Source: Paramicrobacterium chengjingii (GTDB lineage Bacteria > Actinomycetota > Actinomycetes > Actinomycetales > Microbacteriaceae). Taken from it: DNA of 64,000 nucleotides. How positions within the stretch are numbered: position 1 is the first letter of the stretch; each line of letters opens with the position of its first letter. This document shows positions 35,228 to 43,950 of this stretch, one piece after another. Both the position numbers and the translations under genes were made by a program. The notes under the pieces are model-generated. The model made no database searches, was not told the DNA's origin, and saw only the letters and a list, made by a program, of their open reading frames with translations. The stretch covers positions 2,790,001-2,854,000 of the forward strand of contig NZ_CP061169.1 in the NCBI RefSeq assembly GCF_011751765.2, written 5' to 3'.

Positions 35228-36355
35228 ATGGATCCGCGGTTGTTGTCGTCTTCCGCCGCCTTGCGACGTGAGTCTGCCGCGCACCCGGGACACACGCGAG
35301 CACACAACCGCGCACTCGTGCTGCAGATGCTCTATCGCGGATCCCCCATCAGCCGCGCAGACATCGCTCGCGAGTCCGGACTCACCCGCGTCACGGTGTC
35401 CGACCTTGTCGGAGATCTGCAGCGCGAGGGTCTTGTTGTGGAGCGCGGCATCCGTCAAGCGAGCGGCCCAGGCAAGCCTGCAGTGCTACTTGAGATGGCC
35501 CGCGACAATCAGCAGATCGTCGCGATCGATCTCAGCGGCCACGACGTCTTCAGGGCAGTGCTCACAAATCTTGACGGCGAAATCTCCGAGGAGGTCACGA
35601 TCCCGTCGCCCGATGTCACGGGTGACAAGGCTGCAGCGCTCGTCAACGACCTTCTCGAGTGGGCGCTGCAGCTGACCACGGCACCGGTGCTGGGAGTCGG
35701 CATTGGGGTTCCGGGAATCGTCGACACAGATCAGATCGTGCGGCGCAGCATCTCTCTTGGCTGGACGGATCGCGCGCTCGCTCCCGCTTTGATGGCGCGC
35801 TTCGGTGTGCCGGTGTGTGTGGCAAACGATGCGAACGTCGCTGTTCTTGCGGAACACAGCTTCGCCTCGGGTGGTGATGACCTGCTGCTCGTCAAGATCG
35901 GTCGCGGTGTCGGCGGCGGACTGCTGCTCGATGGCCGCCCCATTCTCGGATCGCGCCTGACGGCCGGCGAGATCGGTCGCGTGCTGGTGCGAGCCACTCC
36001 CGACAGCGAGCCTGTGCCGCTCGAATCACTGATCACCGCACCGACGTTGCGCACGCATATCGAGAAGGCGGTTGTCGGCGGAGAAACAGCGGATGCTGCG
36101 CTGCGGCGTGCTGGCCAGGTGCTCGGTGTGGCGCTCGCACCCCTCATCACGTCGCTCGGGCTGACGTCGGTTGTGCTCACAGGTCCGAATGAGATCGTCG
36201 GCGACGCCCTGATCACAGCGACGCGCGACGCGGTCGACACCCACACCGCCGATGACGTCGACCACGTCGATATCCACGTCACACCGCTGGGCCCCGACAT
36301 CGTGTTGCGCGGTGCTGCTGCCCTCGTGCTCTCCGAACGCCTCGGCATCGTGTAG
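35228..36355 (+). CDS. ROK-family transcriptional regulator
   Basis: 375 residues. An N-terminal winged helix-turn-helix, MLYRGSPISRADIARESGL then TRVTVSDLVGDLQREGLV, precedes a ROK domain with VANDANVAVLAEHSF (the conserved Asp) and KIGRGVGGGLLLDG. The zinc-binding CxCGxxGCxE motif of ROK kinases is absent, and the phosphate loop reads AIDLSGHDVF rather than DxGGT, so it is a regulator and not a kinase. Target genes are not evident next to it. Confidence 0.85.
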   Translation: MDPRLLSSSAALRRESAAHPGHTRAHNRALVLQMLYRGSPISRADIARESGLTRVTVSDLVGDLQREGLVVERGIRQASGPGKPAVLLEMARDNQQIVAIDLSGHDVFRAVLTNLDGEISEEVTIPSPDVTGDKAAALVNDLLEWALQLTTAPVLGVGIGVPGIVDTDQIVRRSISLGWTDRALAPALMARFGVPVCVANDANVAVLAEHSFASGGDDLLLVKIGRGVGGGLLLDGRPILGSRLTAGEIGRVLVRATPDSEPVPLESLITAPTLRTHIEKAVVGGETADAALRRAGQVLGVALAPLITSLGLTSVVLTGPNEIVGDALITATRDAVDTHTADDVDHVDIHVTPLGPDIVLRGAAALVLSERLGIV

Positions 36356-36382
36356 GCGCCCTCTAACTCATAGGCTTGTCCC

Positions 36383-36991
36383 ATGCCGACCCTGCACGAC
36401 ATCACGACGTTCTTCGACGACACTCCCCCTCACGGGAAGTCACCGTGGGTAGTGCCGCCTTCTCCCCGTCCGATCGACATCGTTGAGTACGACGAGACAT
36501 GGCCGATGCAGTATGCCGAGCGCGAGTCACAGATTCGACGTTCTCTGGGTGCACTCGTTCTCGACATCTTTCACGCTGGTTCGACAAGCGTCCCCGGCCT
36601 CCCTGCGAAGCCCGTCATCGACATCGAGCTCATCGTGGCCGATCCCTCGCACGAAGCATTGTGGCTCACGCCACTCGTCGATCTCGGTTACATACTCACG
36701 GTGCGCGAACCGTGGTGGTTTGAGCATCGGTGTCTCACAGCATCCGATCGATCTGTGAACCTGCATGTCTTCGGGCCGGACTCCCCTGAGCCGTGGAAGC
36801 AGCGTATTTTTCGCGATCACCTTCGCCAAAACACGAATGACCGGATGCTGTACGCAGACGCCAAGCGCGCCGCCGCATTAGCCGCGACCGACCGAGGTGA
36901 GACGATGATGGAATACAACCGGCGCAAGCAGTCCGTCATTCGCGACATCTACACGCGAGCATTTATCGCGGCAGGACTGACGCCCGGGTGA
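36383..36991 (+). CDS. GrpB (UPF0157) nucleotidyltransferase-like protein
   Basis: 202 residues. VEYDETWPMQYAERESQIRR, FHAGSTSVPGLPAKPVIDIELIV and FRDHLRQNTNDRMLYADAKR match the GrpB/UPF0157 family, a nucleotidyltransferase-like fold sometimes fused to dephospho-CoA kinase. The GST and DIE residues form the predicted active site. Biochemical role unknown. It follows the ROK gene by 27 bases and is convergent with the small membrane protein gene. Confidence 0.85.
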   Translation: MPTLHDITTFFDDTPPHGKSPWVVPPSPRPIDIVEYDETWPMQYAERESQIRRSLGALVLDIFHAGSTSVPGLPAKPVIDIELIVADPSHEALWLTPLVDLGYILTVREPWWFEHRCLTASDRSVNLHVFGPDSPEPWKQRIFRDHLRQNTNDRMLYADAKRAAALAATDRGETMMEYNRRKQSVIRDIYTRAFIAAGLTPG

Positions 36992-37006
36992 AGCAGGCAG
37001 AAACTG

Positions 37007-37267
37007 CTAGAGCATTGTCGGCGGCTTGGGGTTTCCCTCGTCGTCTCGCTGAATTTCTTCTTGCTCGATCTTGTTGGGCTTGATCGTCAAAGCGAAGAGC
37101 GCCAGAAACACAAGACCCGCGATGAAGGCGATGCCGGCGAGAACGATAGTAAGAAGAAAGTCACGCGTCGACATCAGCGTGATGAGCCCGGCAAAGATGC
37201 CGAATGCAGCGGCGATACCGAGAAGCTCAAGAGGCTTCAGCATCTCTCGCTTGCTTGGCTTTGTCAT
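37007..37267 (-). CDS. Hypothetical two-helix membrane protein
   Basis: 86 residues with two hydrophobic helices (LELLGIAAAFGIFAGLITLM and LLTIVLAGIAFIAGLVFLAL) and a charged C-terminal tail, EQEEIQRDDEGNPKPP. The ATG at 37267 overlaps the stop of the upstream membrane protein gene by four bases; similar small proteins follow DUF308-type genes in related actinobacteria, as far as I recall. No function assigned. Confidence 0.7.
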   Translation of the reverse strand: MTKPSKREMLKPLELLGIAAAFGIFAGLITLMSTRDFLLTIVLAGIAFIAGLVFLALFALTIKPNKIEQEEIQRDDEGNPKPPTML

Positions 37268-37905
37268 TCTGATTCCTCCGTCGACGCGATTTCGTCCGCC
37301 TTCTGCCACTTGATCGACAACCCTCCGATGGCGAGAAATACTGCCATGATGGCGGCGTATGCCCCAAAGACTCCAACGGCCATGACCGACGACGTCAGAG
37401 TAAGCGGTGCGTTGTTCAGCCCACCGTCAGTCTGCTGAAAGTCGGGTGGTACCAGTACGAAGACCACGGCGAGAAGAGCGGTGAGTCCTCCCGCGATCAG
37501 AAAATCACGTGACAATGCGGAGCGACGGAAGAGACGGTACCCGGCGTAGAGCTCGAGGAGCCCCGTCATACCCGCCCAGATCGACACCGTGAGCAGAAGC
37601 GTGCCCAGGCCCGTCTCACGCAGTGCGAGCGCTGCAGTACCCGCGAAGATCGAGATCACTGCCTGAGCGATGATGAGACGGCGCGTTGCCCGGTCTGCGA
37701 CCATGCGAACCGACAACGCACCGATAACGATGCCTGTCACGAGCGCGAACACGCCGAAGGCCGTGAGACCGAGCCCTGCCGAGTGATCGCGTGAGAACGT
37801 GATGAAGAGGGCAACCGCGGCAAAGAGCACGGCGCGTACCACGTGAAGAATCCAGAACCGCGTCGGCGCAAGCTCTATGGCATGCGGACGTGCGGGAGTG
37901 ACCAC
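37264..37905 (-). CDS. DUF308/HdeD-like membrane protein
   Basis: 213 residues, GTG start, about six membrane helices arranged in pairs (VVRAVLFAAVALFITF, GLTAFGVFALVTGIVIGAL, LIIAQAVISIFAGTAALAL, GTLLLTVSIWAGMTGLLELYAG). The paired-helix pattern with WAGMTGLLELYAGYRL resembles DUF308/HdeD acid-stress membrane proteins. Coupled to the small membrane protein downstream. Role unknown. Confidence 0.65.
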   Translation of the reverse strand: MVTPARPHAIELAPTRFWILHVVRAVLFAAVALFITFSRDHSAGLGLTAFGVFALVTGIVIGALSVRMVADRATRRLIIAQAVISIFAGTAALALRETGLGTLLLTVSIWAGMTGLLELYAGYRLFRRSALSRDFLIAGGLTALLAVVFVLVPPDFQQTDGGLNNAPLTLTSSVMAVGVFGAYAAIMAVFLAIGGLSIKWQKADEIASTEESE

Positions 37906-37997
37906 GAAGACCCTGCCTCTTTCATGAAGATCGGCCGTCGGGACACGGCCGGTGATGCATCCATTCTATCGGCCTCATCCTGAGCATGCGCCGCCAT

Positions 37998-38726
37998 TTA
38001 CCGAACGGGAATCCACGCGGGCTTTCGTGACGAGAAGTGCACGGTGAGTCCGAAAACCAGCGTATGGTCGGGCTCAAGACGCGCGGCCTCTTCTAGGTAA
38101 ACAAGTGAAATCGCGCGCTTGCCATTGGCCCACTGCAGCCACGCCAGTGCACACAGCAACCCGGCCCTGTATGGAGTCGGGACCAACGCGATTACCCTTC
38201 GGAGAAGTGCGATTCCGAGTCGAAGTCGTTCACCCACGGGACTCTGCTTTTCGTCACCACGAAAGAGCCTCGAGACACGATCGCACGCGAAGTCCGATCG
38301 ATTCGTGAGTTCTAAAACGTAGTCGTCAACGGACATCTCATGGATCTTCGCCTCGGTGATCAACGACAGCCACCTTCTTCGGTTCTCGACGCCAATCTCG
38401 CGCCCGAACGCGATCTGCAGCGCTACCGCCTCAGCAAGAGACGGGAAGTTGCACACCATGACGAGCTCGGCGGCATGAAAGAGGGGAACGTGATTTGGCT
38501 CGACCTTCAGCAGGGACTCGACAAGTGGCACAACGTCGAAGAGCGCGTTGATGTGTGGTTCATTGAACGACAGCATCCCAGCACCCGCGCTCTCACGCGT
38601 TTCCGACAGCGGTTCACAGATGTCGAGGAGTTCGTCCGTTATCGCCTCACGCTCCCACTCGTCGACATATGGCAGGTGCACATAGCTCTCGTAAAGAAAC
38701 TCAGAGTTCTTGTGGGGCATCGTCAT
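37998..38726 (-). CDS. DUF4192-like protein, N-terminally short
   Basis: 242 residues. The C-terminal third, VPTPYRAGLLCALAWLQWANGKRAISLVYLEEAARLEPDH, matches the end of DUF4192 proteins, which in full form are nearer 350 or more residues and begin with a beta-rich domain around a 'GF.P..S' motif. That part is not seen here; instead the frame opens at MTMPHKNSEFLYESYVHLPY. The DNA upstream holds only DnaA-box-like sequences. This may be a truncated copy or a shorter subfamily. Expression is uncertain. Confidence 0.5.
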   Translation of the reverse strand: MTMPHKNSEFLYESYVHLPYVDEWEREAITDELLDICEPLSETRESAGAGMLSFNEPHINALFDVVPLVESLLKVEPNHVPLFHAAELVMVCNFPSLAEAVALQIAFGREIGVENRRRWLSLITEAKIHEMSVDDYVLELTNRSDFACDRVSRLFRGDEKQSPVGERLRLGIALLRRVIALVPTPYRAGLLCALAWLQWANGKRAISLVYLEEAARLEPDHTLVFGLTVHFSSRKPAWIPVR

Positions 38727-38754
38727 GCGATCAGACTTCCGCGGCGCTTGCACC

Positions 38755-38919
38755 TGTGGGGAAACAATGCACGATGCGTGGATAGTCCGCTCCACCTCGA
38801 CGACCTGTGGATAAGTATCGAGCTCCTAGACGCGACGTTTGTCACCTCAACAACGGACGCGTGCATGGGTTCTCCCCGCTTCTTCGTCCACAGGCAAGAA
38901 GTTTTGCGAGTTATCCACA
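38755..38919. promoter_or_regulatory. Cluster of DnaA-box-like 9-mers (cluster A)
   Basis: Within 165 bases: TGTGGGGAA (38755-38763), CGTGGATAG (38777-38785), TGTGGATAA (38806-38814), TCGTCCACA (38885-38893) and TTATCCACA (38911-38919). The third and fifth are perfect copies of the consensus DnaA box in opposite orientation; the others differ by one to three bases. It occupies the space between the divergent DUF4192-like and HNH genes. Confidence 0.6.
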
Positions 38920-38981
38920 TTGGTGGTTTGATCGGGGGTTTGTGTCGGTGCAATGTCAGTGGGTGCTGGCAAACTGTTGCC

Positions 38982-40448
38982 ATGCTAAACGCAGCGGCGA
39001 CACCGGGATTCGAGACCCCAGAGGGTCCGGATGCTGCAGCTGTGCGTGCCGCGGAGAACATTCTGGCGGATGCTGCTGAGCTCGCCAAAATTGATCCGGC
39101 CACACTGTCTGCCGACGCCCTCCTGACCTATACCGGGCTGTTGGGAAACATCACCCGTGTTGTCGAGGGCCGCCAAATCGGCAATGTCGGAGACATTGCC
39201 CGGCGCTCCGATACCGATGCGGGTTTTGATGGTGTGGCGGCCCGTCACGGGTCCTCGTCTCCGACGGCATTGTTTGAGAAGGTGACGGGGGTGAAGAACT
39301 CCACAGCGCACCGATACACGAAAGTCGCCGAACAGGCGACACCGCGGGTGTCTGACACGGGGTTGCCTCTCGATCCAATCTTCACCCAGACGGCTGCGGC
39401 GCTTGCTGAGGGCACGATCGGTCTGGATGTTGCCGAGGTGATCACATCAGCGTTGGCGCCGGTACTGTCGCGGGTGGCACCGGAACAAGCAGACTGGGCC
39501 GAGACCACACTGCTCGGCAACGCAACAGGTGCATACGATGAGATCCCCGTCACGGCGGATGCCCTGCGTCAGCAGGCACGCATGTTCTGTGTCGCACTTG
39601 ATCCGGATGGTGTGGAACCCACAGCGGAAGAACTCCATCAGGCACGTGCTCTGGTGTTTCGTCACCAGGACGACGGGAGTATGAGAATCACCGGCACCCT
39701 GTCCCCGGAACAGGCAGCACAGGTGACACCCGTGTTTGACGCATTCATGTCCAAGAGAACATCACCGAAGTTCATGGAGACCGAAGAACTCGCCGCCCAC
39801 GGTGAGGAACCGGAAGCACGGTCGAGGCAGCAGGAACGTGCTGACGTGTTCACAGCGATCATCGGCGGCACCGGGAAACAACAGTCCGCACCCAAACTCC
39901 ACGGCAGAGGACCCACCGTGCTCGTCACAGTGAAGAACGATGACCTTGAGAACGGTGCGGGTGCTGCCTGGTCGCCGGGAACCCCGGCACCGTTACCAAT
40001 GAGCTTTGTGACACAGATGCAGTGTGACGGCGACACCCGACAGGTGCGTATTGATGAGCACGGTGACGTGTTGAACCTCGGGTATGCCAGACGTGAGTTC
40101 ACCCCGAAGCAACGCCTCGCGCTCATCGCCCGCGATGGCGGCACGTGTGTTGCCATGGACTGTGACATCCCCGCCTGGCTCTGTGAAGCACACCACGTGC
40201 ACGGGTGGGCGAAAGACGGGAAGACCGACGCCACGAACGGTGTCATGTTGTGTTGGTTTCATCACCGTCTGGTTGAACGCGGCGAATGGGCTCTCACCCG
40301 CGACAACACCGGCCACCCGAGACTGATTCCACCAGACTGGTACGTCAACCGACTGTATCTCGGCAGGCGGCGCAAACCCGGACACAACTCGCCAGACGAC
40401 GGCCGCGACCCACCTGGCCCCGGCCGAGATACCAGGCCGCGCACCTGA
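38982..40448 (+). CDS. DUF222 / HNH endonuclease domain protein
   Basis: 488 residues. The long N-terminal DUF222 region (to about residue 330) carries VTGVKNSTAHRYTKVAEQA and GTLSPEQAAQVTPVFDAFM; the C-terminal HNH nuclease has RDGGTCVAMDCDIPAWLCEAHH, HVHGWAKDGKTDATNGVML and CWFHHRLVERGEW. These genes occur in many copies in actinobacteria (the REP13E12 class in mycobacteria) and may be mobile or repeat-associated. The Pro/Arg-rich tail is disordered. The ATG at 38982 is used; the frame is open far upstream but that part overlaps the DnaA-box cluster and the neighbouring gene. Confidence 0.88.
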   Translation: MLNAAATPGFETPEGPDAAAVRAAENILADAAELAKIDPATLSADALLTYTGLLGNITRVVEGRQIGNVGDIARRSDTDAGFDGVAARHGSSSPTALFEKVTGVKNSTAHRYTKVAEQATPRVSDTGLPLDPIFTQTAAALAEGTIGLDVAEVITSALAPVLSRVAPEQADWAETTLLGNATGAYDEIPVTADALRQQARMFCVALDPDGVEPTAEELHQARALVFRHQDDGSMRITGTLSPEQAAQVTPVFDAFMSKRTSPKFMETEELAAHGEEPEARSRQQERADVFTAIIGGTGKQQSAPKLHGRGPTVLVTVKNDDLENGAGAAWSPGTPAPLPMSFVTQMQCDGDTRQVRIDEHGDVLNLGYARREFTPKQRLALIARDGGTCVAMDCDIPAWLCEAHHVHGWAKDGKTDATNGVMLCWFHHRLVERGEWALTRDNTGHPRLIPPDWYVNRLYLGRRRKPGHNSPDDGRDPPGPGRDTRPRT

Positions 40449-40566
40449 CGTACGCGGCGGCCCCGAGGGAACACCACGCACGAGTCACACCACTCGAAGC
40501 GCTAACCGGCATGTCCTGTGATCATCACGACGCTGTGCAAGGCCGGCTACTCGGTTACGAGCGAAC

Positions 40567-40800
40567 TCAGCGGCGATTCTTCCCCGGCGCGGGTGTCTGC
40601 TGCGTGCGCTCGTTCTCCGCTTGCATCTCGATGAATGTATCGTGCGCTGTCGTGTGAAAGCCCTCGTCGTAAGCTGCCATTGCTGCCGCCATCGCCTGGC
40701 CCGCCGCCCCTCGGCGACGCACCCGCCGCGCTATCAGTGCAAGTGCGCACAGGACGGCGCTCAGCAATACGACGATCAACGCCCCGATCAGCCACCCCAT
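40567..40800 (-). CDS. Hypothetical small membrane protein
   Basis: 77 residues. One strong hydrophobic helix (LIGALIVVLLSAVLCALALI) then RRVRRRG at the cytoplasmic face and a polar C-terminal segment AYDEGFHTTAHDTFIEMQAE. The ATG at 40800 has GAGG close upstream; an extended start at 40881 is possible. No family recognised. Confidence 0.5.
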   Translation of the reverse strand: MGWLIGALIVVLLSAVLCALALIARRVRRRGAAGQAMAAAMAAYDEGFHTTAHDTFIEMQAENERTQQTPAPGKNRR

Positions 40801-40966
40801 TGCCTCAGTATCGCATTGTGCGTTTGTGCACACACCGTCCGTCCACGCGGCGAACGCACCGCCCTCGCCGACGGCAGCCACCGCACCGAGCCCTCAATTC
40901 TGATCCAAGATGGCGTCAAATCGTAAGGTTCAGCGGCACTTTATTACGTCGAGAGCTGCAAGACGG

Positions 40967-41566
40967 TCAGATGAACGTGCTCAACGCGCGCCGGTAGCTG
41001 TGGCTGTTCTCACGCGTCGCAGCGGTGACGAGAAAGGCGTTCTCGCCAACTCTGTGGGTGAATTCACCCGAACAAGGAATGATCACGATTTTCGTCAGGC
41101 CGGCGAGCCATGCTGGGATGAGTGCTGACAAATCGCGCCGCTCAGGTTGGCTGTCGATTTGCGTCGGCATCGCCGCCAGGTGAGCATCCCTTCCACGTTG
41201 TGTCCAGGTGGTGTGCGATTCATAGCCGAACGCGCTGCCGCCGAATTCGTCGCGCCAGCTGGGGCCGACTATCCGACGGAGAAGATCGGCGCGTTCGGTC
41301 GAACCTTCTGCGGTGATCTGAAGATCGTCGAACGATCGTGGATTACGCTCCTGACCCGCGTGCGCCACGGCGGCATGCCAAATGCGGGGCCATGCGGCCT
41401 CCCACTCGTCGCGAGTGTCGGCACTGACTGCAGGATCCTGAACGGTTACGGGTGTATCCAACAGCCGCGGAGGAAGGCTTTCGCCGTGAGGCCGCAGTTC
41501 AAACGCTTCCCTGAGCCATAGCAATTCCAGAAGAGCCTGAGGTCGGCCCTCGACAGTGATGGACAT
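40967..41566 (-). CDS. Hypothetical protein
   Basis: 199 residues, beginning MSITVEGRPQALLELLWLREAF. It is rich in Trp and charged residues (DEWEAAWPRIWHAAVAHAG) with a C-terminal beta-like segment (KIVIIPCSGEFTHRVGENAF). I recognise no domain; it looks soluble. It lies 46 bases after dnaB on the same strand and could be cotranscribed. The ribosome site is weak. Confidence 0.55.
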   Translation of the reverse strand: MSITVEGRPQALLELLWLREAFELRPHGESLPPRLLDTPVTVQDPAVSADTRDEWEAAWPRIWHAAVAHAGQERNPRSFDDLQITAEGSTERADLLRRIVGPSWRDEFGGSAFGYESHTTWTQRGRDAHLAAMPTQIDSQPERRDLSALIPAWLAGLTKIVIIPCSGEFTHRVGENAFLVTAATRENSHSYRRALSTFI

Positions 41567-41612
41567 GTCGTGCGGCCACAAGTTCCCCAGTATTGATGCG
41601 CTAGATCTCAAC

Positions 41613-42983
41613 TTAGGCAGGGGCCATATCGGCAAAGCGCGAATAGTGCCCCTGGAAGGCCACGGTGATCGTCGCCGTCGGGCCGTTACGGTGCTTTGCA
41701 ACGATCAGGTCCGCCTCGCCAGGGCGTGAGTCTTTCTCGTACACAGACTCGCGGTGAAGAAGCACGACCATGTCGGCATCCTGCTCAATCGAGCCCGATT
41801 CACGCAGGTCACTGATCGCCGGCATTTTGTCTTGCCTCTGCTCAGGACCACGGTTCAGCTGCGACAGCGCAATCACCGGAACCTGAAGCTCCTTCGCCAG
41901 CAGCTTCAGCGCACGCGAAAACTCCGAAACCTCCTGCTGACGGCTCTCGACACGCTTTCCGCTCGTCATGAGCTGCAGGTAGTCGATAACCACAAGCTTG
42001 AGCCCCACACGCTGCTTGAGACGACGACACTTCGCCCTGATCTCAACCAGCGTCATGTTGGGGCTGTCGTCGATATACAACGGCGCCTCATTGATGCGAC
42101 CACGAGTCGACGCCATTGTCGTCCAGTCGCGCGAGTCGAGCGTTCCCTTGCGCATGTTCTGCAGGGGGATCGCCCCTTCGGCACTGAGCAGACGCATGGC
42201 GATCTCACTCTTGCCCATCTCGAGAGAGAAGAAGATTGACGGCTCGTCATTGGCAATAGATGCCGCACGAGCGAAGTCGAGCGCCAGTGTTGACTTACCC
42301 ATTGCGGGGCGAGCAGCAATAATGATCATCTGCCCCGCGTGCAGCCCATTGGTGAGATCGTCGAGCTCTTTGAAGCCGGTAGGAATACCGGTCATCGTGC
42401 CATCGCGGCCGCTTGCAGCTTCGATCTCTTCGACAGCAGCGTCGACTGCCGTATTCAGCGGCACATAATCTTCTGCAGTGTCGTCGCCAGAGACCGAATA
42501 GATCTCTGCCTGCGCGTTGTTCACAAGGTCGAGAACCTCGCCCTCGCCCGAGTAACCCATCTGCACGATGCGAGTACCTGCCTCGACAAGCCGGCGCAAC
42601 ATGGCCCGCTCGGAGACGATGGATGCGTAGAACCCGGCGTTGGCCGCGGTCGGGACGAGCGAGGTCAGAGTGTGAAGATAGTCGGCGCCGCCGGCACGCT
42701 GCAGCTCACCCTGCTTGACGAGCTCATCCGTGACAGCGATGACGTCGGTGGGCTCACCGTGCGAATACAGAGACAACATCGCGTCGAAGATGATCTCGTG
42801 CTTCGGAACGTAGAAGTCGACACCACGGACCAGTTCGACGACATCGGCGACAGCATCTTTCGAGAGCATCATTCCGCCGAGCGTCGATTGCTCGGCGAGG
42901 AGGTCGTGCGGCGGAGTGCGCTCATACGAACGCTCCGAATCAGGACCAGCTCCGCCACCAGCCTCAAGATGCGCGATCGACAC
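41613..42983 (-). CDS. dnaB: Replicative DNA helicase DnaB
   Basis: 456 residues. The N-terminal DnaB domain starts at PHDLLAEQSTLGGMMLSKDAV; the RecA-like motor has Walker A ARPAMGKSTLALDFAR, Walker B LKLVVIDYLQLM and the loop QLNRGPEQRQDKMPAISDLRESGSIEQDAD split over two segments. It unwinds DNA at the fork. The GTG at 42983 is used because AAGGGGGAG lies seven bases upstream. There is no intein, unlike several mycobacterial DnaB proteins. Its upstream region carries a DnaA-box-like cluster. Confidence 0.95.
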   Translation of the reverse strand: MSIAHLEAGGGAGPDSERSYERTPPHDLLAEQSTLGGMMLSKDAVADVVELVRGVDFYVPKHEIIFDAMLSLYSHGEPTDVIAVTDELVKQGELQRAGGADYLHTLTSLVPTAANAGFYASIVSERAMLRRLVEAGTRIVQMGYSGEGEVLDLVNNAQAEIYSVSGDDTAEDYVPLNTAVDAAVEEIEAASGRDGTMTGIPTGFKELDDLTNGLHAGQMIIIAARPAMGKSTLALDFARAASIANDEPSIFFSLEMGKSEIAMRLLSAEGAIPLQNMRKGTLDSRDWTTMASTRGRINEAPLYIDDSPNMTLVEIRAKCRRLKQRVGLKLVVIDYLQLMTSGKRVESRQQEVSEFSRALKLLAKELQVPVIALSQLNRGPEQRQDKMPAISDLRESGSIEQDADMVVLLHRESVYEKDSRPGEADLIVAKHRNGPTATITVAFQGHYSRFADMAPA

Positions 42984-43441
42984 GAATTGACTCCCCCTTT
43001 TCACAACTCACCGGCACAGCACTACCCCGCCTTGGCCGCAACCGAACTTCTTCGTTCGTCGTTACCCGCCAAGTGAATCAGCACCCGCCGACACCAGCCG
43101 CTGGTTCGCTTGTGCGCACGTACGCGACCGGTCTGCTGACTTACCTTAGAGACCTCTTGCCCATCCCCCAAATCATCCTGTGGATAACTCTGTGGAGAAC
43201 CTGGGCGAAACGCCGACAGTCCTGTGGGGAACAGTTGTGGATAACTGTGGAGAACGTGGGGATCGAAAATTATTTCTGCCATTTGACCTGGCATTCCTTT
43301 TTCCACCATCTGTGGAGAGCAAACGCAATTGAAGCCATGGTTGAGGGTTGAGATTCGACACATGCCTGTGCACAAGAGAGCAAATATTAGTCCGAGAACC
43401 AACCCGGTGCAACCCTTGATTTCGCCGGGGATCACACAAAA
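42984..43441. other. dnaB-rplI intergenic region
   Basis: About 460 bases without a gene, unusually long for a block where neighbouring genes are close. It holds the dnaB promoter area, the DnaA-box-like cluster B and an AT-richer segment around 43264-43310 (AAAATTATTTC, CCTTTTTCC). I see no open frame worth calling. Confidence 0.6.
43179..43319. promoter_or_regulatory. Cluster of DnaA-box-like 9-mers upstream of dnaB (cluster B)
   Basis: Six or seven 9-mers in the same orientation: TGTGGATAA (43179-43187), TGTGGAGAA (43191-43199), TGTGGGGAA (43223-43231), TGTGGATAA (43236-43244), TGTGGAGAA (43246-43254), CGTGGGGAT (43255-43263) and TGTGGAGAG (43311-43319). Two are perfect reverse complements of TTATCCACA. 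The spacing is tight and they lie next to AT-rich DNA, about 200-340 bases upstream of the dnaB start. Confidence 0.7.
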
Positions 43442-43476
43442 AACTGCGGGGTGGGCCAGTGGCCCACCCCGCAGTT
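43442..43476 (-). terminator. Intrinsic terminator after rplI
   Basis: A perfect 16-base stem (43442-43457 and 43461-43476) with loop AGT is followed, on the minus strand, by GTTTTTTGTGT. Stem plus T run makes this a standard Rho-independent terminator ending the rpsF-ssb-rpsR-rplI transcript. Confidence 0.92.
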
Positions 43477-43486
43477 GTAGAGCGTC

Positions 43487-43939
43487 TTACTTAGCAGCAA
43501 CCACCCGCAGGGCAATCGTCGCGGAGACGTCCTCGCGGAGGCGCAGCGTGGCCTCGTGCTTGCCCGTCAGCTTGATGGCGCTGGGGATCTCGATCTTGCG
43601 CTTGTCGACCTCGCCAATGCCTGCCTCGGAGATAGCCGAGGCGATGTCGCCGGGCTTAACCGAACCGAACAGGCGGCCTTCGGCTCCTGCCTTGACGGTG
43701 AGCTTGATCTCGTTTGCCTCGATGGCGTCCTTAAGAGACTTCGCCTCTTCAAGCGTCTCGAGTTCACGAGCGGCACGAGCCGACTTGATCTGCTCGACCT
43801 GCTTCTCACCACCACGCGTCCACGGGGTAGCGAAACCCTGCGGAACGAGGTAGTTGCGGGCGTAGCCGTTCTTGACCTCAATGACATCACCGGGGGCACC
43901 GAGGCCTGTGACCTCGTGCGTCAGAATTACTTTCGACAT
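43487..43939 (-). CDS. rplI: 50S ribosomal protein L9
   Basis: 150 residues. The N-terminal domain has [31 protein letters not shown] in segments typical of L9, followed by the long connecting helix ([20 protein letters not shown]) and the C-terminal domain [26 protein letters not shown] precedes the ATG. Last gene of the rpsF-ssb-rpsR-rplI operon. Confidence 0.96.
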   Translation of the reverse strand: MSKVILTHEVTGLGAPGDVIEVKNGYARNYLVPQGFATPWTRGGEKQVEQIKSARAARELETLEEAKSLKDAIEANEIKLTVKAGAEGRLFGSVKPGDIASAISEAGIGEVDKRKIEIPSAIKLTGKHEATLRLREDVSATIALRVVAAK

Positions 43940-43950
43940 TCGTGTGCTCC

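Noticed and set aside
38340..38981. Upstream extension of the HNH gene
   Set aside because: It overlaps the DUF4192-like gene on the other strand and the DnaA-box cluster; conserved DUF222 sequence starts at 38982.
43005..43486. Possible oriC in the dnaB-rplI gap
   Set aside because: dnaA, dnaN and rpmH, which flank oriC in actinobacteria, are not in the window; the DnaA boxes are better read as a regulatory or titration cluster.
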